From NCBI RefSeq assembly GCF_004791165.1, contig NZ_SRUZ01000012.1, positions 1 to 64,000 of the forward strand: 64,000 nt of DNA, read 5' to 3'. A model generated the notes under the pieces. That model was not told the origin of the DNA. It worked only from the letters and a program-made list of their open reading frames with translations, and did no database searches. The stretch comes from Mesorhizobium sp. M8A.F.Ca.ET.218.01.1.1 (GTDB lineage: Bacteria; Pseudomonadota; Alphaproteobacteria; Rhizobiales; Rhizobiaceae). The position numbers were made by a program, and so were the translations under genes. Positions 11,027 to 20,596 of the stretch are shown here, piece by piece (position 1 is the first letter of the stretch; each line of letters starts with the position of its first letter).

Positions 11027-11905
11027 TCAAGGTGTTGCCCGTTGAAAAACAAGAACCCTGTCGTTTCCGCCGAGATCGCAAAATACCTCGCCGCCCGCGT
11101 AACCGGCCGCGCCAAATATATCGTTGACGTCGTTGCTTTGCGTGTGGCCGATCTCGACCGCAATCCTGCCTTCGGCTTCTAGAAACCTTGCCGCCTCGGC
11201 GGCGATGATCCTGTAGGGGTCCAGCCCATCCACGCCGCCATCCAGGGCCAGGCACGGGTCGAAATCTCGGACCTCGTCCTGCAGATTTCCAATGTCTTGT
11301 GAGGCTATATAGGGAGGGTTTGCGGCAATTACATGGTATCGGCCGGAAACTTTTTCGAACCAGTCCGACTGAACCGTCGTGAACCGGCCGCCGAGCCCGA
11401 ATTGCCCCGCATTGCGGGCCGCCATTGCCAGCGCGCCGGCGGAAATGTCGACACCGGTGGCGGTCGCGGCCGGCACGACGCTCAGCAGCGCCAGGGCGAT
11501 GGCACCCGTGCCCGTGCCGAGGTCGAGGATGTGGCATACCCCCTCGCGTGCGGCCACCGCCTTGACGAAGGGCAGCACCGCCTCGACCAGTGTTTCGGTG
11601 TCCGGCCGCGGTTCCAGCGTCTCCGGTGACAGCATCAGGCGCAAACTGTAGAATTCGCGATAGCCCAGGATGCGATGCACCGGCTCGCCACCGGCTCGCC
11701 GTCTCAGAGCGTCATCGATCGCGGCGATGGCGTTTGCTTCGATCATGCGTTCGGGGTCGGCGATGGCCTGCGTACGCGTCGTGCCGGAATAGTGCTCGAC
11801 GATCAGCCGCGCATCGAGCGCGGGATCGTCGACACCGGCCGCGGCAAGCCTGGCCCGCGCTTTCCGCAGCAGCGGCCGCAGCGCCTCGGGCGAATGCTCA
11901 GCCAT
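11027..11905 (-). CDS. prmC: Release factor glutamine methyltransferase PrmC (HemK)
   Basis: Uses S-adenosylmethionine to methylate N5 of the glutamine in the GGQ motif of RF1/RF2. The 292 residues include an N-terminal helical domain (1-90), the SAM-binding motif DLGTGTGA at 128-135 and the family-defining NPPY at 196-199, which binds the target amide. The gene overlaps prfA by 8 bases, so enzyme and substrate are translationally coupled. The start codon at 11905 lies inside the end of prfA. Also known as HemK from an early misassignment to haem synthesis. Confidence 0.96.
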   Translation of the reverse strand: MAEHSPEALRPLLRKARARLAAAGVDDPALDARLIVEHYSGTTRTQAIADPERMIEANAIAAIDDALRRRAGGEPVHRILGYREFYSLRLMLSPETLEPRPDTETLVEAVLPFVKAVAAREGVCHILDLGTGTGAIALALLSVVPAATATGVDISAGALAMAARNAGQFGLGGRFTTVQSDWFEKVSGRYHVIAANPPYIASQDIGNLQDEVRDFDPCLALDGGVDGLDPYRIIAAEAARFLEAEGRIAVEIGHTQSNDVNDIFGAAGYAGGEVFCDLGGNDRVLVFQRATP

Positions 11906-12977
11906 CGAGGCCGATATCGGCCAGCAGCTTCGATTGGTGATCGGCGATCAGCGCGTCGACGACTTCGTCGAGTTCACCCATCATCACCCGGTCGAGCTTG
12001 TAGAGCGTCAGGTTGATGCGGTGGTCGGTGACGCGGCCTTGCGGAAAATTGTAGGTGCGGATGCGCTCCGAGCGGTCGCCGGAGCCGACCTGCGACTTGC
12101 GCGATTCGGAACGCTCCTCATCCGCCTTGCTGCGCTCCATGTCATAGAGCCGGGCCCGCAGGATCTGCATGGCCTTGGCCCGGTTCTGGTGCTGCGACTT
12201 CTCCGCCTGCACCACCATGATACCGGTCGGCAGATGGATGATGCGGACCGCCGAATCGGTGGTGTTGACGTGCTGGCCGCCGGAGCCCGAGGCACGCATC
12301 GTGTCGATGCGGATGTCCTCGGCCCTGATGTCGATGTCGACCTCTTCCGCTTCCGGCAGCACGGCGACGGTGGCGGCGGACGTGTGGATGCGCCCGCTGG
12401 CCTCGGTTGCAGGCACACGCTGGACGCGATGCACCCCGGACTCGAATTTCAGATGGGCGAACACACCCTTGCCCGAGATCGTGGCGATGATTTCCTTGAA
12501 GCCGCCGGCATCGCCGTCGCTCGCCGATACCGTTTCGAACCGCCAGCCGCGTTCGGCGGCGTAGCGCTCATACATGCGAAACAGGTCGCCGGCGAAGAGC
12601 GCCGCCTCATCGCCACCGGTGCCGGCGCGGATTTCGAGGATGGCGTTCTTGTCGTCGGCGGCATCCCTGGGCAGAAGCAGGATCTGGATGTCCTTCTGCA
12701 GCGCCTCGATGCGATCTTCCACTCCAGGCAGATCGGCTTCGGCGAGCGCCCGCATCTCGGCGTCTGTGCCCTTGTCGGCGAGCATCGCTTCGAGGTCGGC
12801 CTGCTCATGCTCGGCCGAGCGCAATTCCCTGACCTTGGCCACCATGTCCTGCAACTCGGCATATTCCGATGCCATCTTCACATAGGCATCCGGCGCCGGT
12901 CCGGCCGACATCTGCGCTTCGAGCATCTCGAAACGCTTAACGACTTGATCCATACGATCGCGGGGCAAATTGACCAT
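11898..12977 (-). CDS. prfA: Peptide chain release factor 1
   Basis: Recognises UAA and UAG and triggers peptidyl-tRNA hydrolysis. The 359 residues give the usual RF1 length. The PxT codon-recognition tripeptide (PAT, 189-191) identifies it as RF1 and not RF2. GGQ is at 233-235, the exact E. coli positions. The start at 12977 lies 10 bases after the stop of ptsP, and the 3' end overlaps prmC by 8 bases. This supports one ptsP-prfA-prmC transcript. Confidence 0.98.
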   Translation of the reverse strand: MVNLPRDRMDQVVKRFEMLEAQMSAGPAPDAYVKMASEYAELQDMVAKVRELRSAEHEQADLEAMLADKGTDAEMRALAEADLPGVEDRIEALQKDIQILLLPRDAADDKNAILEIRAGTGGDEAALFAGDLFRMYERYAAERGWRFETVSASDGDAGGFKEIIATISGKGVFAHLKFESGVHRVQRVPATEASGRIHTSAATVAVLPEAEEVDIDIRAEDIRIDTMRASGSGGQHVNTTDSAVRIIHLPTGIMVVQAEKSQHQNRAKAMQILRARLYDMERSKADEERSESRKSQVGSGDRSERIRTYNFPQGRVTDHRINLTLYKLDRVMMGELDEVVDALIADHQSKLLADIGLDG

Positions 12978-12987
12978 GATGCGGGTG

Positions 12988-15258
12988 CTACAACGGGATC
13001 GAGCGGTCGTCGGCGAAGGCCTGCAGCAACGCCCGCATCGGCAGCCCTTGCGCTGGCGCCATCAGATTGTCGTCGAAGAAAGCCTTCAGCTCCTCCAGCG
13101 GCAGCTCCGTCAGCATCGCCTTGACCGGGCCGATCGAGGCTGGCGACATCGAGATCGAGCGGAAACCGAGGCCGATCAGCGCCATCGCCGAGATCGGCTT
13201 GCCGGCGAGTTCACCGCACAGGGTGACGGGCGTATGATTGCGTGCGCCGGCGTCGGCGATCTGCTTGAGCACGCGCAGGAACGGCGCCGACAGCGTATCG
13301 AAGCGGTTGGCCAGTTGCGTATTGCCGCGATCGACCGCCATGACGAACTGGAACAGGTCGTTCGACCCGACCGAGACGAAGTCGACCGCCTTCATTAGTT
13401 CGTCGAGCTGGAACAGAAGCGACGGCACTTCCAGCATGGCGCCCAGCTTGAGACTGGTCGGCAGGTGGTGGGCGAAGCGTGAGAGATGCCGCACCTCGCG
13501 GTCGATGATTTCGCGCGCCTGGGCGATTTCGCCAAGCTCGGTCACCATCGGCAGCATCAACTTGAGTTCACGCCCGCCGCTGGCCTTGAGCAAGGCGCGG
13601 ATCTGGGTGCGCAGCAAGCCGGGCCGGTCAAGCGTCAGCCGGATGGCCCGCCAGCCGAGCGCGGGATTTTCTTCCTGGATCGCGCCCTTGAAGTAGGGCA
13701 GCACCTTGTCGCCACCGATGTCGATGGTGCGGAAGGTGACCGGCTTGCCGCGCGCGGCCTCGAGCACGTCGCGATAGAGTTTTTCCTGGGCCTCGGCGCG
13801 TGGAAAGGTCGAAGCGACCATGAATTGCAGTTCCGTGCGGAACAGGCCAATGCCGGCAGCTCCCGCCTCGGCAAGCTGCGGCAGGTCGACGGCAAGCCCG
13901 GCATTCATCAGCAGATCGACCTGGACACCGTCCCTGGTCGTCGACGGCTTCTTGCGCAGCTCGCGGTAGACCTCCTGCCGGCGCGCCCGGAACCGCACCT
14001 TTTCGGCATAGGCGGCTTCGAGATCGGACTGCGGCCGCAGATGGATCGCGCCTTCCTCGCCGTCGACGATGATGGGGTCGCCGTTTTCCGCCATGGAAAC
14101 GGCGCCCTTCATCTGGCCGGCGACCGGAATACCCATGGCGCGCGCGACGATGACGACGTGGCTGGTCGCCGCGCCATCCTCGAGCACCAGGCCACGCAGC
14201 TTGTCACGCGGATAGTCGAGCAGTTCGGCAGCGCCCATCGAGCGGGCGACGATGATGGCGTCCTTCGGCAGCGAGGCCGCGACATCCTCGGGCCCGCGGC
14301 CCATCAACTGGCGGAGCAGCCGGTTGGCGAGATCGTCGAAATCGCTCATCCGCTCACGCAGGTAGGGATCGGTCATGTGCAGCATGCGGGCACGCATGTC
14401 GCTCTGCACCTTTTCCACCGCCGCTTCCGCTGTCAGGCCGTTGCGGATCGCCTCTTCCAGCCGGCGCACCCAGCCGCGGTCGTTGGCGAACATGCGGTAG
14501 GCTTCCAGCACCTGGCGATGCTCGCCCTCGAAGGCGACATCGCGGCGTTCCAGCATGTCGTCGATCGAGAGCCTGAGCGAACCGAGCGAGGCTTCGAGCC
14601 GGCGGACCTCTTCCTCGCTGTCCTCGTTGAACAGATTGGTGACGACGATGCGCGGCTCGTGCAGCACGACATGGCCAAGCCCGACGCCGTCGTTGAAGGA
14701 CAGGCCGGTGAAGCTGACGGGCCGGCGCAGGTCGAGTTCGAGGCCCGGCCGGGTCAGCCGCGCCAGATCGCCGGTGGCGATCATCTCGGCGATGACCATG
14801 GCGGTGGTTTCCAGCGCCTCGACCTCGTCGTCGCGGTAGTGGCGCATGGTCTTGTTCTGGACAACCAGGACGCCGAGCGTACGCCCTGCCCTGAGCACCG
14901 GGACGCCGAGGAAGGAATTGTAGATCTCCTCCCCGGTCTCCGGCAGGTAGGCGAAGGCCGGATGTTCCTGTGCGTTGGACAGGTTGAGTGGCCTGGCACT
15001 CGCCGCGATTGTACCAACCAGGCCTTGTCCCAGCCGCAGTTGCGCCAGGTGGACAGCGTTCGGGTTCAGGCCTTCGGTGGCGTAGAGTTCGAGCACCGAA
15101 TCGGCGCGCAGCACATAGAGCGAGCACACTTCGGCGACCATGTTGGAGGCGATGTCGCGCACGATGCGGTCAAGCCGCTCCTGCGGCTCCAGCGGCTCCT
15201 GCATGAGCTCGCGGAGCCGTTTCAGCAAAACGCGCGGGCCGCTGGCCTGGTCACGCAT
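12988..15258 (-). CDS. ptsP: PtsP, enzyme I of the nitrogen phosphotransferase system (EI-Ntr)
   Basis: Autophosphorylates with phosphoenolpyruvate and passes the phosphate to NPr, starting the regulatory PTS-Ntr chain. The 756 residues hold an N-terminal GAF domain (about 15-165), which distinguishes PtsP from sugar enzyme I and binds glutamine/2-oxoglutarate in homologues. The PEP-utiliser N region follows (about 180-310), then the swivelling domain with the active histidine in ATSHVVI (His367). The C-terminal PEP-binding barrel has FRTIDIGGDK and a GSNDLFQF segment. NPr and EIIA-Ntr are not in the window. It lies 81 bases downstream of lysC, a typical rhizobial order. Confidence 0.96.
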   Translation of the reverse strand: MRDQASGPRVLLKRLRELMQEPLEPQERLDRIVRDIASNMVAEVCSLYVLRADSVLELYATEGLNPNAVHLAQLRLGQGLVGTIAASARPLNLSNAQEHPAFAYLPETGEEIYNSFLGVPVLRAGRTLGVLVVQNKTMRHYRDDEVEALETTAMVIAEMIATGDLARLTRPGLELDLRRPVSFTGLSFNDGVGLGHVVLHEPRIVVTNLFNEDSEEEVRRLEASLGSLRLSIDDMLERRDVAFEGEHRQVLEAYRMFANDRGWVRRLEEAIRNGLTAEAAVEKVQSDMRARMLHMTDPYLRERMSDFDDLANRLLRQLMGRGPEDVAASLPKDAIIVARSMGAAELLDYPRDKLRGLVLEDGAATSHVVIVARAMGIPVAGQMKGAVSMAENGDPIIVDGEEGAIHLRPQSDLEAAYAEKVRFRARRQEVYRELRKKPSTTRDGVQVDLLMNAGLAVDLPQLAEAGAAGIGLFRTELQFMVASTFPRAEAQEKLYRDVLEAARGKPVTFRTIDIGGDKVLPYFKGAIQEENPALGWRAIRLTLDRPGLLRTQIRALLKASGGRELKLMLPMVTELGEIAQAREIIDREVRHLSRFAHHLPTSLKLGAMLEVPSLLFQLDELMKAVDFVSVGSNDLFQFVMAVDRGNTQLANRFDTLSAPFLRVLKQIADAGARNHTPVTLCGELAGKPISAMALIGLGFRSISMSPASIGPVKAMLTELPLEELKAFFDDNLMAPAQGLPMRALLQAFADDRSIPL

Positions 15259-15339
15259 CGCGGCTTCTTCTCCAATGAAACACTTGCCGCCGCAGTTTCC
15301 GCCGCGGCCGGCATGCGCGCAACAACTGATTCAGTCTTG

Positions 15340-16593
15340 CTACTGCTTATCCAGACCGTAGACGGAATGCAAAGTGCGAACCGCCAGTTCGGTATAAGGA
15401 CCGTCGATCAGTATCGAAATCTTGATCTCGGAGGTGGTGATGGCGCGGATGTTGATCGCCTTGTCGGCCAGCGCCTTGAAGGCGGTGGCGGCAACACCCG
15501 CATGGCTCCTCATGCCGATCCCGATGACCGAAACCTTCGACATGCCGGCTTCCGACTGCACGACATCGTAGCCGATCTCGGCCTTCAGCCGGTCGAGCAC
15601 GGCCAGCGCCTTGTCGACATCGCCCGACGGCACGGTGAAGGTCATGTCGGTCAGCTTGCCGTCCTCGGAGATGTTCTGGACGATCATGTCGACATTGATG
15701 TTGGCCTCGGCCAGCGGGCCGAAGATGCCGGCGGCGACGCCTGGCCGGTCGCCGACACGGCGCAGCGAAATCTGCGCCTCGTCCTTGGCGTAGGCAATTC
15801 CGGTGACGACCTGCTGTTCCACGATCTCTTCCTCGTCGCAAATGAGCGTTCCCGGAGGATTGAGCAAATCCCCCATTCCGGGCGCATCGGGATCGTCGAA
15901 GGACGACCGCACGAAGGTACGCACCCTGTGCACCATGGCAAGCTCGACCGAACGCACCTGTAGAACCTTGGCGCCGAGCGAGGCCATTTCAAGCATTTCC
16001 TCGAAGGAGATCTTGGCCAGCCGGCGCGCCTTCGGCTCGATGCGCGGGTCGGTGGTGTAGACCCCGTCGACGTCGGTGTAGATGTCGCAGCGGTCAGCCT
16101 TGACCGCGGCGGCGATCGCCACGGCGCTGGTGTCGGAGCCGCCGCGGCCAAGCGTTGCGATGCGGTTGTCCGGTCCGATGCCCTGGAAGCCGGCGACGAC
16201 CGCCACCTGCCCCTCGCCGAAGCGCTTGACCAGGAAGGCGCCGTCGATGTCGAGGATGCGCGCCGCGCCATGCGCGTTGTCGGTCTTGATCGGGATCTGC
16301 CAGCCCTGCCAGGAACGCGCGTGCACGCCCATGTTCTGCAAGGTGATGGCAAGCAGGCCGGCCGTGACCTGTTCGCCGGAAGCGACGACCGCGTCATATT
16401 CGCGTGCGTCGTGCATTGGCGAGGCCTCGCGCGTCCAGCCGACCAGTTCATTGGTCTTGCCGGCCATCGCCGAAACCACCACCGCCACCTCGTGGCCGGC
16501 ATCGACTTCGCGTTTGACGTGACGCGCCACGTTGCGGATGCGGGCGATGTCGGCGACGGAGGTTCCGCCGAATTTCATCACGATACGCGCCAT
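15340..16593 (-). CDS. lysC: Aspartate kinase
   Basis: Phosphorylates aspartate, the first step to lysine, threonine, methionine and diaminopimelate. The 417 residues begin MARIVMKFGGTSV, the family nucleotide-binding signature, so the ATG at 16593 is preferred over an in-frame extension of 68 codons. The kinase domain spans about 1-240. Two ACT domains fill the C-terminal third and should bind feedback effectors. No internal beta-subunit start was established. The gene heads the leftward block with ptsP, prfA and prmC. The hybrid kinase gene is divergent, 209 bases away. Confidence 0.97.
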   Translation of the reverse strand: MARIVMKFGGTSVADIARIRNVARHVKREVDAGHEVAVVVSAMAGKTNELVGWTREASPMHDAREYDAVVASGEQVTAGLLAITLQNMGVHARSWQGWQIPIKTDNAHGAARILDIDGAFLVKRFGEGQVAVVAGFQGIGPDNRIATLGRGGSDTSAVAIAAAVKADRCDIYTDVDGVYTTDPRIEPKARRLAKISFEEMLEMASLGAKVLQVRSVELAMVHRVRTFVRSSFDDPDAPGMGDLLNPPGTLICDEEEIVEQQVVTGIAYAKDEAQISLRRVGDRPGVAAGIFGPLAEANINVDMIVQNISEDGKLTDMTFTVPSGDVDKALAVLDRLKAEIGYDVVQSEAGMSKVSVIGIGMRSHAGVAATAFKALADKAINIRAITTSEIKISILIDGPYTELAVRTLHSVYGLDKQ

Positions 16594-16802
16594 GGAAGCG
16601 AAATGCCTTTGACTGGAGCCGGCCCGGAGCCGAAAACGGAAGAAAAGCGCCCGGCTGGCGCCGGCTGCTGGATGCGCGGCCTCCTTAGCCAAATGAGGAA
16701 GGTTTCGCAAGGCTGACCGCAGCAACACGGAATATTGCCTTCCAGGCCGGCGCCGCTTACCAAATGCTGCTTGCGGGGAATTCCTTTGGTTCGGCATAAC
16801 TG

Positions 16803-18665
16803 ATGATTGCTCGTCTTCGGCGCGTCATGCGATTGCAACCGCTCCCGATTGTCGCCGGCTTCGCCGCGCTGGCGCTGATCGTCGGCGCCCGAGCCGTGCT
16901 CGTCGAGAGCCAAAGGGCCAATCGTGCCGCCGCGCGCGAAACAATCGAATACCAGGAGCAGCTTTCCGGGCTGCTTTCACTGGCGCAAGACGCCGAGAGT
17001 AGTCAGCGCGGCTACCTGTTGACCGGTGAAAAATCCTATCTGGAGCCTTATCGGAAGGCCGTCGAGGCAATTCCGGGACAATTGGCGCGGATCGAGAGCG
17101 CGGCCACTCCCGACGACCAGATCGTCCAGCAGATCAGCCACATCAAGGAAGCGCTTTCGCAAGAGCAGGCTGAGTTGTCCCAGACGATCGCCCTCTATGA
17201 TCGAGGCGATGCGGCAAAGGCCCTGCAACTGGTCCGCAGCGGCCAGGGCAAGGCGGCCATGGACGAAATCCGGGCCAGCATGGACACGATCCGGCGTATT
17301 GGCGCCGCCGCCGTGGCCGCGCGAGACGAGCAAACCGACCGGGTCGAGGCCTGGTTGCGCATCGGCTCGCTGGCTGCGTTGCTGGCGATTTTCCTGCTTG
17401 GCGTCTGCACCATCCGTCAATCCCGCCGCCGCTTCCGCGATGTGCTCGTCGTCCAGGAAGAGCTGATGCGCAAGAACATCGAGCTCGGCAACGAGATCCA
17501 GACGCGGGAAAATGCCGAATCCCAGATGCGCCAGATGCAGAAGATGGAAGCCGTCGGGCAGTTGACCGGTGGGATCGCTCACGACTTCAACAACATGCTG
17601 GCGGTCATCCTCAGCGCGATGAACCTTGCCCAGCGCAAGCTGAAGCGGGGCGAACATGACATTGAAAAGCTTGTCGAGGCCGCGACGGACGCGGCCAGCC
17701 GTGCCGCCAATCTGACCTCCCGCTTGCTTGCCTTCTCCCGCCTGCAGCCTTTGGCGCCGCAGGTTGTCGCCACCAACCGGCTGTTGACCGGCATGTCCGA
17801 TCTTCTGCGCCGGGCCCTGGGTGAAGGCATCCGCATCGAAACCGTGCTGGCGGGTGGCCTGTGGAAAATCCACGCCGATCCCAACCAGCTCGAGAACGCG
17901 ATCCTCAATCTGGCCGTCAATGCCCGCGATGCCATGGATAATGACGGCAAGCTGACCATCGAGACCGTCAACAGCCACCTCGACGAGGCTTATGCATCGA
18001 CGCATGGCGAGCTCGCACCTGGCCAATATGTGATGATCGCGGTAACCGACACCGGTGCGGGCATGTCGCCCGAGGTCATCGCCAAGGCCTTCGAGCCCTT
18101 CTTCACGACGAAGCCGGCCAACAAGGGCACGGGACTTGGGCTGAGCCAGGTGTTCGGCTTCGTCAAACAGTCGGGCGGCCACGTCAAGATCTACTCCGAG
18201 CCCGGCGAAGGCACGACGATCAAGATCTATCTGCCCCGGTTTTTCGGACCAGAGGAGCCGGCATCGCCCACAGGGCGCGGCAAGAGCGCCGCCAAAGTCA
18301 CCGAGACGATCCTCGTCGTCGAGGACGACGCCCGCGTGCGGGCTGCCACGACCGACGTCATGCGCGAACTCGGCTACACCGTCATCCATGCGGCAGGTGG
18401 ACCGGAGGCCCTTGAGAAGCTCGCCGCGACACCCGGCATCGCCCTGCTTTTCACCGACATCGTCATGCCGGTGATGAATGGCCGCAAGCTCGCCGAAGAA
18501 GCGCTCGCGCGCCAGCCCGGATTGAAAGTCGTCTTCACCACCGGCTTCACCAGGAACGCCGTGGTCCACAACGGCGTGCTCGACCATGACGTGCACTTCC
18601 TGGCCAAGCCGTTCACCATCGAGCAGCTGGCGGCCAAGCTGCGCGACGTGCTGGACTCGAAATAG
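16803..18665 (+). CDS. Hybrid sensor histidine kinase with CHASE3 domain and C-terminal receiver
   Basis: A membrane sensor kinase of 620 residues. A first helix (about 15-35) and a second (about 182-202) flank a periplasmic CHASE3 domain, recognisable from the segment QDAESSQRGYLLTG. The dimerisation domain has the phospho-acceptor in GGIAHDFNNML (His260). The ATPase domain shows N box NLAVNARDAM, DTGAGMS, and a G2 region GTGLGLSQV. A receiver domain at about 500-618 contains phospho-Asp in LFTDIVMPVMNG. The signal and any downstream regulator are unknown; no response-regulator gene is adjacent. The ATG at 16803 lacks a strong ribosome-binding site. Confidence 0.92.
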   Translation: MIARLRRVMRLQPLPIVAGFAALALIVGARAVLVESQRANRAAARETIEYQEQLSGLLSLAQDAESSQRGYLLTGEKSYLEPYRKAVEAIPGQLARIESAATPDDQIVQQISHIKEALSQEQAELSQTIALYDRGDAAKALQLVRSGQGKAAMDEIRASMDTIRRIGAAAVAARDEQTDRVEAWLRIGSLAALLAIFLLGVCTIRQSRRRFRDVLVVQEELMRKNIELGNEIQTRENAESQMRQMQKMEAVGQLTGGIAHDFNNMLAVILSAMNLAQRKLKRGEHDIEKLVEAATDAASRAANLTSRLLAFSRLQPLAPQVVATNRLLTGMSDLLRRALGEGIRIETVLAGGLWKIHADPNQLENAILNLAVNARDAMDNDGKLTIETVNSHLDEAYASTHGELAPGQYVMIAVTDTGAGMSPEVIAKAFEPFFTTKPANKGTGLGLSQVFGFVKQSGGHVKIYSEPGEGTTIKIYLPRFFGPEEPASPTGRGKSAAKVTETILVVEDDARVRAATTDVMRELGYTVIHAAGGPEALEKLAATPGIALLFTDIVMPVMNGRKLAEEALARQPGLKVVFTTGFTRNAVVHNGVLDHDVHFLAKPFTIEQLAAKLRDVLDSK

Positions 18666-18766
18666 GCTGGCCTTTGGTCGGCCAGTCACTTTGTCAGCAT
18701 TGAAAATTGTTGCCTTGACATTCGATGCCTCACGCCCGACTTCGTAGCGTCCGAGGAGACCAACCT

Positions 18767-19516
18767 ATGCCTGAGCCCCGACGATCGACGATCGATGCCG
18801 GAGAAGTGGAACGCTTTTCCGCCCTTGCCGCCGAATGGTGGAACCCGAACGGCAAGTTTCGTCCGCTGCACAAATTCAATCCGGTCCGGCTTTCCTATAT
18901 CCGCGACCAGATCGCGGCGCGCTTCGGTCGCGACCCGCGCGCGGCGCGGCCGTTCGAAGGCCTGCGTATCCTCGACATTGGCTGCGGCGGTGGCCTTTTG
19001 TGCGAGCCGATGGCGCGGCTCGGCGCCGAGGTGATCGGAGCGGACGCCTCCGAAACGAACATCGAAGTGGCGAGACTGCATGCCGCCGAGGGCAATGTGA
19101 GCATCGACTATCGCGCCACGACGGCGGAAGATCTCGCCGAGGCCGGCGAAAAATTCGATGTCGTCCTCAACATGGAAGTGGTCGAACATGTCGCCGACAT
19201 CGACCTGTTCGTCGCCAAATGCGGCGAGATGGTCAAGCCCGGCGGCATCATGTTCGTGGCCACCATCAACCGCACGCTGAAGGCGCTCGGCCTCGCCATC
19301 ATCGGCGCCGAATATGTGTTGCGCTGGCTGCCGCGCGGCACTCATCAGTTCGGCAAGCTGGTGCGCCCGGAGGAGCTGGAAAAGGCGCTGGACGGCGCCG
19401 GCCTGACCATCATCGACCGCACCGGCGTCACCTACAATCCGCTTGCCGACCGCTGGGCGCGGTCGAAGGACATGGACGTCAACTACATGGTGCTGGCGGA
19501 AAAGGGATCGGTCTGA
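18767..19516 (+). CDS. ubiG: Bifunctional ubiquinone O-methyltransferase UbiG
   Basis: Catalyses both O-methylations in ubiquinone synthesis. The 249 residues match the family. The N terminus has the UbiG mark FSALAAEWWNPNGKFRPLH, followed by the SAM-binding motif DIGCGGG at 70-76 and the central MEVVEHV segment. A late THQFGKLVRPEEL stretch is also typical. The ATG at 18767 has GAGGAG about 9 bases upstream, so it is preferred over an ATG 42 bases earlier. It lies divergent from lysC, the usual alphaproteobacterial arrangement, though here the hybrid kinase gene sits between them. Confidence 0.97.
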   Translation: MPEPRRSTIDAGEVERFSALAAEWWNPNGKFRPLHKFNPVRLSYIRDQIAARFGRDPRAARPFEGLRILDIGCGGGLLCEPMARLGAEVIGADASETNIEVARLHAAEGNVSIDYRATTAEDLAEAGEKFDVVLNMEVVEHVADIDLFVAKCGEMVKPGGIMFVATINRTLKALGLAIIGAEYVLRWLPRGTHQFGKLVRPEELEKALDGAGLTIIDRTGVTYNPLADRWARSKDMDVNYMVLAEKGSV

Positions 19517-19536
19517 TCAGCCAAATCCTCAGCCTC

Positions 19537-19577
19537 AGCCGCCGCCGATACCCACTGCCGGAGCCGGCGGCGGGGCT
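19537..19577. terminator. GC-rich hairpin between convergent ubiG and EamA transporter genes
   Basis: AGCCGCCGCCG (19537-19547) pairs with CGGCGGCGGGGCT (19565-19577) apart from two extra G. It sits between two convergent stops and could end both transcripts, but neither side has a clean T run. Confidence 0.4.
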
Positions 19578-19585
19578 AAAGAAAC

Positions 19586-20500
19586 TTAGGCGGCCTGGCT
19601 CTGCGCCCTCGTAGCGGTCTGGCTCTGCGCCTTGGTGGTGATGAACACGCCGGCGGTGATGATGACCGCGCCGACCCAGGTCAGCAGTTGATAGTGCTCG
19701 CCAAGGAAGATCGTACCGGCAAACAGCCCGACGGCCGCAGCGACATAGCCGATCTGGCTGAGATAGACCGGACCGCCCACCGCCTGCAGCCGGAAGAAGA
19801 AAGCAAACATCGCCGATGCCGAGGCCATCTGTGCCACGAGGATGAGCGGCACGGTGCCGAGCTGGGCGAAGGCCTTGCCTCCAAGCAAGGTCAGGATGCC
19901 GACGAGCAGCATCGCCGCGGACGCCAGATGGCTGCCGACCGCGAGTTCGATAGGACCGGTTCCTTCCGGCCAGTCGATGGTGCGATAGATGTTGCCGGCG
20001 GCAAGGCTGACGGGAATGAGCAGGCCCATGATGACCCAGAAGACATCGGCCGGCTGGCCGGCCTCGCCACGCGTCACCGCCACCATGACCGCGCCGACGA
20101 AACCGACGGCGATGCCTGATATGGCCAGCATGTTGGGCCGCCGCACGCCGAGCAGGATCGACAACACCAGCGTGACGACGGGCGACAGCGTGAACATGAT
20201 GCCGGTGTAGCCGGCGCCCAGATGCGGTATGGCCGAGAACATCAAAAGGTTTGGCACGGCATAAGACACTGCGGCGGTGACGAAGAAATAGCGAAGCTTG
20301 TGCGCCGTGAGCCGGATGCGCTGGCCGCGCAGCAGCAATACGACGAGAAGCACGCCGCCGGCGCCGAGCGAGATGACGAAGGCCCAGACCATGGCCGGCA
20401 CGCCGGCCGCCGTGGCGAGCTTGCCGAAAGGCAGCGTCAGGCCAAGCAGCCCCCCGGTGACGATCAGCAGGCCGAGCGCCGAATCCCAGAGAAGTTTCAT
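19586..20500 (-). CDS. EamA/DMT superfamily transporter
   Basis: An inner-membrane exporter of the drug/metabolite family, 304 residues with about ten helices arranged as two five-helix EamA repeats (about 8-140 and 155-290). A characteristic loop at the repeat end carries P.GYTGIMFTLSPVVT. The C terminus is a short Gln/Ala-rich tail. It is divergent from a MarR-type regulator with 96 bases between the start codons. That arrangement usually means the regulator controls the exporter through a shared operator. The substrate is not predictable. Confidence 0.88.
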   Translation of the reverse strand: MKLLWDSALGLLIVTGGLLGLTLPFGKLATAAGVPAMVWAFVISLGAGGVLLVVLLLRGQRIRLTAHKLRYFFVTAAVSYAVPNLLMFSAIPHLGAGYTGIMFTLSPVVTLVLSILLGVRRPNMLAISGIAVGFVGAVMVAVTRGEAGQPADVFWVIMGLLIPVSLAAGNIYRTIDWPEGTGPIELAVGSHLASAAMLLVGILTLLGGKAFAQLGTVPLILVAQMASASAMFAFFFRLQAVGGPVYLSQIGYVAAAVGLFAGTIFLGEHYQLLTWVGAVIITAGVFITTKAQSQTATRAQSQAA

Positions 20501-20596
20501 GATCGATCCCTGTCCGCACGGCCCTTGGCCGGCATTGCATCTTGGGATAAGATAATGGAAAGATTCTTAACGTCAAGATACATTACGGTGAGATAG

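Noticed and set aside
13486..15963. Long antisense frame across ptsP and the end of lysC
   Set aside because: It spans two different, clearly coding genes on the other strand, and its protein is His/Arg-rich without known motifs.
16977..18689. Long antisense frame across the hybrid kinase gene
   Set aside because: The kinase on the plus strand has complete motifs. The antisense product has none.
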